The notes beneath the pieces are model-generated. The model was not told where the DNA came from and did not search any database. It saw nothing but the letters and a program-made list of their open reading frames with translations. This document shows, in pieces, positions 36,199 to 41,547 of a stretch of 41,547 nt of DNA (positions within the stretch are counted from its first letter, which is position 1; each line of letters opens with the position of its first letter). The stretch is taken from assembly GCA_002796245.1 (NCBI GenBank), contig PCWT01000062.1, positions 21,039-62,585 of the forward strand, read 5' to 3'. This DNA is from Gammaproteobacteria bacterium CG11_big_fil_rev_8_21_14_0_20_46_22 (GTDB lineage Bacteria > Pseudomonadota > Gammaproteobacteria > UBA12402). Made by a program: the position numbers and the translations under genes.

Positions 36199-37518
36199 TC
36201 ACTGGCTGTGATCATGCGACAAAAAATTGAGTAATTTGTCAATCAAGTACAAGGGGCAATTCAATACATCCCCATCTTTCTTTAGATTTAAAGTAGAAAA
36301 GCGAATTAATAAATCTGGCTGATATTTTTTGGCATAGATCAGCAAACTTTTTTTGCGAGTGGATTGCCCTGATTTAACTTCGATAGGATAAATCTTATCT
36401 TCATATTGCAGCACAAAATCAAGCTCCGCTTCGCCTTCACTTGTCCAGTAAAAAAGAGAGGACTGAATGGGCAATAAGGCTTGAGCAACATAATTTTCCG
36501 CTAATATGCCACTAAACTCTTCTAGGATTTTTTCTTCTTGTGCGAGCAAACGAGCCGGTAAATTGACACTGGCGCCTAACAAGCCCACATCTAACAAATA
36601 GACTTTAAAATGTTCAAACTTGGCGTAGGCTTGAAGAGGTAAACAAGGTTTGTTGATTAAAGTGACTTTGTTGAGAAGCCCCGCTTCAATCAACCATTGT
36701 AAGGCGATTTCAAATTCTTTTGCACGAGCCCCTTTTCGAATAACAGAATAAATGAATTTGCGATTTTCTTTAGCTAATTGCGCAGCTAAAGACTGCCATA
36801 CTTGTGAGATACGCATAATTTCATTTTTGGGTGCGTGTTTTGAGAAGTCTAATTCATAAGCAGCTAAAATATTATTTTGTATGCTCCGAACAGTTAAAAT
36901 ATCCTGATTCTCAGCATAGTGCGCCACGGCTTCTGGCATGCCTCCAATGTAAAGGTAATATTTAAAAAGTTTATTAAGCTTAACATGCATGATGTCAGGC
37001 ACAGGAGCGACTACCTGAAGCGTATTTAAATAATCCGCTAACGGATTTTCACCCACGGCAACGAGAAACTCGCTAAAGCTCATGGGGTATAAAGTTAAGA
37101 AATCTACTTTTCCTACAGGAAAGCCAGCCGTATGAGCAAGTTTAACGCCTAATAATGACCCTGCTGCGGCAATATGATATTCCGGCGTTTTCTCATAAAA
37201 GTATTTAAGGCTGTTTAGGGCCTCGGGGCAGGCTTGTATCTCGTCAAAAATCAGAAGCGTGCTTTCAGGGGTGATCTTTACTCCTTGATCTAAGCTAATT
37301 AAATCAAGAATTCCATTGGGTTCCAACCCTTCTTTAAAAAGAGAATGAAGGCTTAATTGAGTTTCAAAGTTTAAATAGACTACTTGATCATAGGCTTTTT
37401 GACCAAAAGCTTTAAGACTGTAGGTTTTTCCCACCTGCCTAGAACCTTTTAAAATCAATGGCTTGCGATTTTTTTTGGCTTTCCAGGTCGCAAGCTGGGA
37501 CATGATATGACGGGGCAT
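36199..37518 (-). CDS. AAA+ ATPase of the DUF4143 family
   Basis: A 439-residue protein with an AAA ATPase domain (Walker A GSRQVGKT at 25-32, Walker B TLLIFDEIQACPEAL), a winged-helix-like middle part and a C-terminal DUF4143 nuclease-like domain with ELDFVLQYEDKIYPIEVKSG, the D-(x)-ExK restriction-type core. These genes are common, often strain-specific, and their function is not settled. The ATG at 37518 has AGGAGG. The gene is visibly AT-richer than its neighbours and sits between dotB-linked and dotA-linked genes, so it was probably acquired separately. Complex repeats lie upstream. Confidence 0.85.
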   Translation of the reverse strand: MPRHIMSQLATWKAKKNRKPLILKGSRQVGKTYSLKAFGQKAYDQVVYLNFETQLSLHSLFKEGLEPNGILDLISLDQGVKITPESTLLIFDEIQACPEALNSLKYFYEKTPEYHIAAAGSLLGVKLAHTAGFPVGKVDFLTLYPMSFSEFLVAVGENPLADYLNTLQVVAPVPDIMHVKLNKLFKYYLYIGGMPEAVAHYAENQDILTVRSIQNNILAAYELDFSKHAPKNEIMRISQVWQSLAAQLAKENRKFIYSVIRKGARAKEFEIALQWLIEAGLLNKVTLINKPCLPLQAYAKFEHFKVYLLDVGLLGASVNLPARLLAQEEKILEEFSGILAENYVAQALLPIQSSLFYWTSEGEAELDFVLQYEDKIYPIEVKSGQSTRKKSLLIYAKKYQPDLLIRFSTLNLKKDGDVLNCPLYLIDKLLNFLSHDHSQ

Positions 37519-37549
37519 AATAACCCTCCTTTTCGCTACACCCAAGGAT

Positions 37550-37633
37550 ATTATGTCAGTAAAAGTGTGAAAATCAACATTTTTATGTACGAAAAAGTGT
37601 GATATTTAACATTTTTTCGTACATAAAAATGTT
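37550..37633 (-). promoter_or_regulatory. Promoter and inverted/direct repeats upstream of the DUF4143 ATPase
   Basis: A minus-strand promoter (-35 TTGATT at 37572-37577, 16-base spacer, -10 CATAAT at 37550-37555) is embedded in repeats. A perfect 21-bp inverted repeat has arms 37576-37596 and 37613-37633 (core ATGTACGAAAAA) with a 16-base interval. A direct repeat with AAAAGTGTGA and AACATTTTT occurs twice, 32 bases apart (from 37561 and 37593). This could be an operator for self-regulation. Confidence 0.6.
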
Positions 37634-37670
37634 AGGGCCCGTTTGCAATTCATTTTTGCAAGCGGGCCCT
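37634..37670 (-). terminator. Strong hairpin, likely terminator of icmV-dotA
   Basis: A 15-bp stem AGGGCCCGTTTGCAA / TTGCAAGCGGGCCCT with one G-U type mismatch and a seven-base loop. Read on the minus strand, about 67 bases past the dotA stop, it is followed by AACATTTTTA, a short T-run. It should also insulate dotA from the ATPase gene. Confidence 0.6.
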
Positions 37671-37736
37671 GAAGTCTGTCTGATACCGGAACTTATTACA
37701 CGCTGTGCTTAATTAGCGTGATCAAAAGGTACGGTA

Positions 37737-40097
37737 TCATTTAAGGTCTTGAGAGAGCGAATCACCCGCCGATGAGGCGCCAGAAGACATACCGCCCATG
37801 GCAGAACCCGTGCTCTGACCAGCCTGATCGGTAAATTTATTCACCTTACTGCCCACCTCTTCAGCGCCGCCTGAGTAGTCACCAAAGCCTGCTTGCCCAC
37901 CGATCCAACGCAACACGTTATCTGGCAGTTTGTGAATCAAAGCGTAAGATTTATTGATGATCACCATCACAATGGAGACATAAATCGCCATGTAAAGCGC
38001 CCACTGCAGCGCAGTCACACCACTATAAACACCGCTACCAGAAGTTAGACCAGTCAACCCAACATGCGAGTTACTGTAAACCACGAATTGGTAGATAGAG
38101 TTCAACAGCAAGACGCCAATGTAGGTCATCAGCATCCCGGCGATTAAACCAAAAATCATAAAGGTCGGGCGCAAAAACACGTTGGTGACCAGCATGGCAG
38201 CCGGTGCCGCACGACCTAAAAGCTCATGACCCCCTTCAGGGTAAACAATACCAATGGCTACCAAAGGTGCTGCGAGCATCGTTTCAATGACCGCCACCAT
38301 CCAGCCTATGGCGCCGAAAAAGAAAATAATGAAGGGCACCATGGGTATGTACACAGACATTGACAGACCAATGGAGTAAAACATCGCACAAATCATGCCA
38401 AAAAACCCGATGATTTTTAGCAAAATGCCAAAGAACGAACCTAAGCATGCAACCAGCGCCGAAGCAATCACAAAAGCCACAGCTATACCAAACAATATAT
38501 TGAACGTTAATTGCACTTTTTGGATGATTTCTTGCCCCATGATCTGTAGCTGAAGCACAGGATCTTTACCGGTTTGAAATACAATCATACCGCTGCTCGG
38601 GTCGTAGTTACTCAGGCCGCCAACGAATGCAGACACAACCCCGTAGACCATGTCATTAAAGAGATTAAACGCTCTGACACCTTCTGGCGGCATATTAGCT
38701 TGATTGTCATAAGGCTGCTTACTCAAGTTAAATAAGCCGTTGTCTTTATTCCCCGCATTAGCTGTTTCAGACAATAGTGCAATTTGCGCAACCGTGGGCT
38801 CAGTATACCCTTGAACTTGACTAGGGACAGGGTTAGAAATAGAAAACAAACCAAAAACGTTAACCGCTGCGTACTCTGGACTACTTAAGGCGAGCTGCTT
38901 ATAAAATGCGCCCGCATAAATCCAACCATATCGTCGCTCACCCTCTAAAAAGGCCTTTGACTGCTGCGCGTCTTTAGTACCCTGAGAAGAGTTGTTTGAA
39001 TTAGCAATATTAAACTGTGATTTATGTTGATCAATCCACTGATCAGAAGCGTTAGAAACATGATTTGCGATATACTCCTCAGCCGCTGTAATGGGTGTTC
39101 CCGGCACAGCTTGAGCGAGATCGTCAGGTGAAGTATCACTCGTCACGTTGGAAGCAACGTATTCTTTACCAGCCTGATTCAAAAGGGTCATCACGTCAGC
39201 AACACTTTGCACTGCCGCATGCTCTTCATAATAACTGGCATTGAGCTGCAGACTAGATTTGGCAAATATCGGTACGGTAAAAGAACCACAACCGCTATTT
39301 TTTGCAATCACTGGCGTACCATCTGGGCCTGCTTTATATGAAGGAAAATGGTAAATCATATAGTGATATTCTTTACCGCTATCCCAGACCGACTGTACGA
39401 TAGATGCTTTCGGCAAACCCAAGGTTGAAGTTGCCGCTTTATTGTTATTGTTGTATTTATAGGATTGATACATACACACATAGCTTTTAAATAAGCCTGT
39501 CGCATAAAGTGCTGAATCCCCCATTGTAGAACCAAAGCTCCCACCACTCTGATGAGACTGGCGAGTTTCAAAATTTTGCTGGTCATACACACTGTGCAGC
39601 TCAATAAAATCCATAGCTGCATTCCAGACTGTATCAGCGGCGCCAATCCCCTGAATCACACACCACATCAATACAATCTGCAGCACACAATAACCGGATT
39701 TTAACGGCACTAATAAGCCAATGCCCATCACAACACGCAGCGGCGTCCAAACAGAATTATATTTTTTACCTAAAAATTCACCCTCATGCGCCGTTGAAAC
39801 CAACCCCATGAGCATGGTGTATAAAAACACTAAAGTTGTGAGCACCAAGATAGAAGCATTAAACTTAGCAAACATAGCCCCCATCACACTAGGCGCACCC
39901 GGCAATACATCGCCCATACCGCCAAACAACATGCCAAGCAAAGCCAGTGACTCATCCGAATGCGGTACGGTAAAGAAACTCAGCATTCCGCCGAAATGAT
40001 CGCCTGATGGCAAAGCAGGCGTCGCCATGTCTGCAAACACTGAACCACTGAGCAGCAATAATAAACCTAAAGGCAATAAGGCTTTGATGATTTTCAT
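37737..40097 (-). CDS. dotA: Dot/Icm polytopic inner-membrane protein DotA
   Basis: A 786-residue protein with a cleavable signal (MKIIKALLPLGLLLLLSGSVFA), an N-terminal pair of helices, a large periplasmic part (about residues 165-500) and a cluster of helices in the C-terminal half (e.g. IAVAFVIASALVACLGSFFGILLKIIGF, FIIFFFGAIGWMVAVIETMLAAPL). GAIGWMVAVIETMLAAPLVAIG and PEGGHELLGRAA are the conserved DotA/TraY segments. DotA is a central inner-membrane component of the channel. It is markedly shorter than Legionella DotA (about 1050 residues), mainly in the periplasmic part. The start overlaps the icmV stop (TAATG) with GGAGG upstream. Confidence 0.95.
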   Translation of the reverse strand: MKIIKALLPLGLLLLLSGSVFADMATPALPSGDHFGGMLSFFTVPHSDESLALLGMLFGGMGDVLPGAPSVMGAMFAKFNASILVLTTLVFLYTMLMGLVSTAHEGEFLGKKYNSVWTPLRVVMGIGLLVPLKSGYCVLQIVLMWCVIQGIGAADTVWNAAMDFIELHSVYDQQNFETRQSHQSGGSFGSTMGDSALYATGLFKSYVCMYQSYKYNNNNKAATSTLGLPKASIVQSVWDSGKEYHYMIYHFPSYKAGPDGTPVIAKNSGCGSFTVPIFAKSSLQLNASYYEEHAAVQSVADVMTLLNQAGKEYVASNVTSDTSPDDLAQAVPGTPITAAEEYIANHVSNASDQWIDQHKSQFNIANSNNSSQGTKDAQQSKAFLEGERRYGWIYAGAFYKQLALSSPEYAAVNVFGLFSISNPVPSQVQGYTEPTVAQIALLSETANAGNKDNGLFNLSKQPYDNQANMPPEGVRAFNLFNDMVYGVVSAFVGGLSNYDPSSGMIVFQTGKDPVLQLQIMGQEIIQKVQLTFNILFGIAVAFVIASALVACLGSFFGILLKIIGFFGMICAMFYSIGLSMSVYIPMVPFIIFFFGAIGWMVAVIETMLAAPLVAIGIVYPEGGHELLGRAAPAAMLVTNVFLRPTFMIFGLIAGMLMTYIGVLLLNSIYQFVVYSNSHVGLTGLTSGSGVYSGVTALQWALYMAIYVSIVMVIINKSYALIHKLPDNVLRWIGGQAGFGDYSGGAEEVGSKVNKFTDQAGQSTGSAMGGMSSGASSAGDSLSQDLK

Positions 40098-40600
40098 TAT
40101 TTTTCCTCCGCCTGACGAAAGCTAAGCCATTCTTTTAAACTGCAACCTAAACGTCGTTGTTTCATTTGAAATATCCAAAAACGCATTCTAGTAAACTTCA
40201 CAGCGCAAATACCGCCAATGACTACAGCCAAGCAAGCCGACGCTAATGGCGCGACGATGAACAAATACACGCTATAAGCCCAAAGCGCGAGTGTCAACAA
40301 GATATACAAATAGGAAAGCCTTGCCGTCTCCCGTATCTTTTGCCTGACGTCTTTATCCGTCAGCTTTAAACGCAGCATCGCTTGCTCAAAGGTTTCACTA
40401 CGGTGTGCTTCTGGTTTGATAAACAATTGTCTTACCGAGCCGTAAACACCGCCAGACAGATCCTTTAGATAAGAATAACTTAGCCAAGCCGGTACATTCA
40501 AAAAATTGCGGTAAATGCCGCGAGTTGCCCTATAGGCCAGGCCAGGCCCAGTGTTTTTTTCTTTATTTTTCTTGGGCTTATTTTTTCGCAATCTTGGCAT
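40097..40600 (-). CDS. icmV: Dot/Icm membrane protein IcmV
   Basis: A protein of about 167 residues with a strongly basic N-terminus (RLRKNKPKKNKEKN), the segment RNFLNVPAWLSYSYLKDLS typical of IcmV, and two hydrophobic helices (LSYLYILLTLALWAYSVYLFIV, ASACLAVVIGGICAV). It is an inner-membrane Dot/Icm component, always next to dotA. The start may be ATG 40600 (used here, with AGGG upstream) or ATG 40612. It shares a promoter region with icmW on the other strand. Confidence 0.88.
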   Translation of the reverse strand: MPRLRKNKPKKNKEKNTGPGLAYRATRGIYRNFLNVPAWLSYSYLKDLSGGVYGSVRQLFIKPEAHRSETFEQAMLRLKLTDKDVRQKIRETARLSYLYILLTLALWAYSVYLFIVAPLASACLAVVIGGICAVKFTRMRFWIFQMKQRRLGCSLKEWLSFRQAEEK

Positions 40601-40641
40601 GATCCCTGTCATCCTTTGCTTACAGTGTTAGATTGAAAAGT

Positions 40642-40704
40642 ATCATACACAAAATTTGGACAAATGTCCATTTTTTCTGATATAATTGTAAGAAATGGCT
40701 TACA
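40642..40704. promoter_or_regulatory. Divergent icmV/icmW promoters sharing a palindromic -35, plus TGTAAG palindrome
   Basis: The palindrome TGGACAAATGTCCA (40657-40670) holds TGGACA on each strand. On the plus strand TGGACA (40657-40662) is 18 bases from TATAAT (40681-40686, extended TGATATAAT). On the minus strand TGGACA (40665-40670) is 17 bases from TATGAT (40642-40647). Over the icmW transcription start lies TGTAAGAAATGGCTTACA (40687-40704), nearly the same as the icmL palindrome. Confidence 0.65.
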
Positions 40705-40783
40705 CTACATGCATGCTTGCTTTTTAGGCCGCTGCCCTCTAGAGTAAAATCCATTGTTTAAACAATCAATAGGCTGAACAAAG

Positions 40784-41239
40784 ATGCCCGGATTAAGCTT
40801 AAAAGACAGCCACGCATTTTGGCAAAACTACCCAGACCCGATGATCTACCGGGTACTTTCATTTATGGAGAGCGTTGAGAACTGGACCTATGATGGTGAC
40901 CCCAAGCTCGAGCACACAATAGAGCAACTCGGCCAAGCGCTCGATGGTGTGATTCAGTTTGAACTTAAAGATCAGGAAGCCTACGTCAACCTCGGTAACT
41001 ACATCCACATGAGTCGTATTTTGCACCTTATGCAAACCATAGACACAACTCACCCAGGCTCTGCTTCGCGCCTTTTAATGCATGCCGAAGACACGACACA
41101 AAGTGACGATGATCCATCAGGTTTGTTTTTGCGCCGCAACGTCGTTTTTGAGCGTCTGCGTTTACTGGGGCGCGTATTTTCAAATGAAAGACTCAACCTA
41201 GTGCAACAAGCTTTTGAAAGTGAAGAAGACGATGAATAA
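40784..41239 (+). CDS. icmW: Dot/Icm secretion chaperone IcmW
   Basis: A 151-residue acidic cytoplasmic protein, the same length as Legionella IcmW. MPGLSLKDSHAFWQNYPDP, RVLSFMESVENWTYDGDP and the acidic C-terminus (FESEEDDE) are typical. It binds IcmS; the pair is the effector adaptor on DotL. icmX starts inside its last codons (ATGAATAA overlap), so both are translated together, and transcription diverges from icmV-dotA as in Legionella. Confidence 0.96.
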   Translation: MPGLSLKDSHAFWQNYPDPMIYRVLSFMESVENWTYDGDPKLEHTIEQLGQALDGVIQFELKDQEAYVNLGNYIHMSRILHLMQTIDTTHPGSASRLLMHAEDTTQSDDDPSGLFLRRNVVFERLRLLGRVFSNERLNLVQQAFESEEDDE

Positions 41240-41547
41240 AGCGTTTGTTTGCTTACTCTTCATTGTGGCGCCCTTATGCACTTTTGCAGATAACGCCAAT
41301 TATGCTGATATGACAAACGCGCAAATTCAGCAACATCTTTTTGAGATGGCGCAAAAAAATCAAAACGAATATCAGATGAACTTAACGCAATCACTCAATG
41401 AAGCCGCAGAAAAAAACGAAGCCGCCGTACAAGCTGCGATAAAACAAAGTCAGGAAGCAGAAAAACCCACATCCCCGACACCAAGCAAACCTAAACCTGT
41501 TGAAAAATGCAATTGTTACAGCTCTAGCGCCTATAATTTTCCAGCCA
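41232..41547 (+). CDS. icmX: Dot/Icm periplasmic protein IcmX, N-terminal part (runs off window)
   Basis: An open frame overlapping the end of icmW by eight bases and continuing to the window edge (105 codons seen). A signal peptide (MNKAFVCLLFIVAPLCTFA) is followed by a Gln/Asn/Glu-rich, probably helical stretch, a Pro/Lys linker (SPTPSKPKP) and the start of a conserved part with CNCYSSSAYNF. Position after icmW and export signal fit IcmX, a periplasmic/secreted Dot/Icm component. Only the N-terminus is visible, so the call leans on synteny. Confidence 0.8.
   Translation, partial: MNKAFVCLLFIVAPLCTFADNANYADMTNAQIQQHLFEMAQKNQNEYQMNLTQSLNEAAEKNEAAVQAAIKQSQEAEKPTSPTPSKPKPVEKCNCYSSSAYNFPA

Overview
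The window reads as chromosomal DNA of a gammaproteobacterium of the Legionella/Coxiella/Rickettsiella type (order Legionellales or a close relative). The evidence is a nearly complete Dot/Icm (type IVB) secretion system next to ordinary gammaproteobacterial housekeeping genes (nadE, hemH, aroQ-accB-accC-prmA, fis, rnpB). No tRNA, CRISPR array or transposase was seen. The species cannot be named from the sequence alone.

Layout. 1-2600: a partial lipoprotein, a small VOC protein, a degenerate non-coding repeat, a small membrane protein paralogous to IcmD/DotP overlapping a lipoprotein gene, and a type IV pseudopilin. 2600-11950: housekeeping genes (nadE, yihY-like, arsC-like, wrbA, hemH, RNase P RNA, rhodanese, aroQ, accB, accC, prmA, fis). 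12000-15700: icmH(dotU)-icmF on the plus strand. 15700-29700: a minus-strand block in transcription order icmP, icmO, icmN, icmL, icmK, icmE, icmG, icmC, icmD, icmJ, icmB. 29800-30670: an unknown plus-strand gene that splits the icm block. 30700-32100: icmT, icmS, a 48-codon ORF in the icmR position, and icmQ, on the minus strand. 32350-36100: dotD-dotC-dotB and a BCCT-transporter-like membrane gene. 36200-37700: a DUF4143-type ATPase with an elaborate inverted/direct repeat upstream. 37700-41547: icmV-dotA on the minus strand and icmW-icmX (icmX cut by the window edge) on the plus strand, diverging from one compact promoter region.

How the parts fit: DotC/DotD/DotH/DotG/DotF/DotK form the envelope-spanning core, DotA/IcmV/IcmX/DotE/DotP/DotI/IcmT are inner-membrane or periplasmic parts, DotO and DotB are cytoplasmic ATPases, DotL/DotM/DotN with IcmS/IcmW are the coupling complex, and DotU/IcmF stabilise the core. 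IcmQ normally needs a partner, IcmR or a lineage-specific functional homologue; the small unlisted ORF between icmS and icmQ is the best candidate for it. icmM/dotJ is not in its usual place.

The least expected signals are this icmR-position ORF, a TGTAAG/CTTACA palindrome shared by the icmL and icmW promoters (with TGTAAG direct repeats before icmP), a palindrome that supplies both -35 boxes of the divergent icmV/icmW promoters, six roughly 70-residue repeats plus a run of four cysteines in DotG, the second IcmD-like gene, and the unknown charged protein encoded inside the icm cluster.
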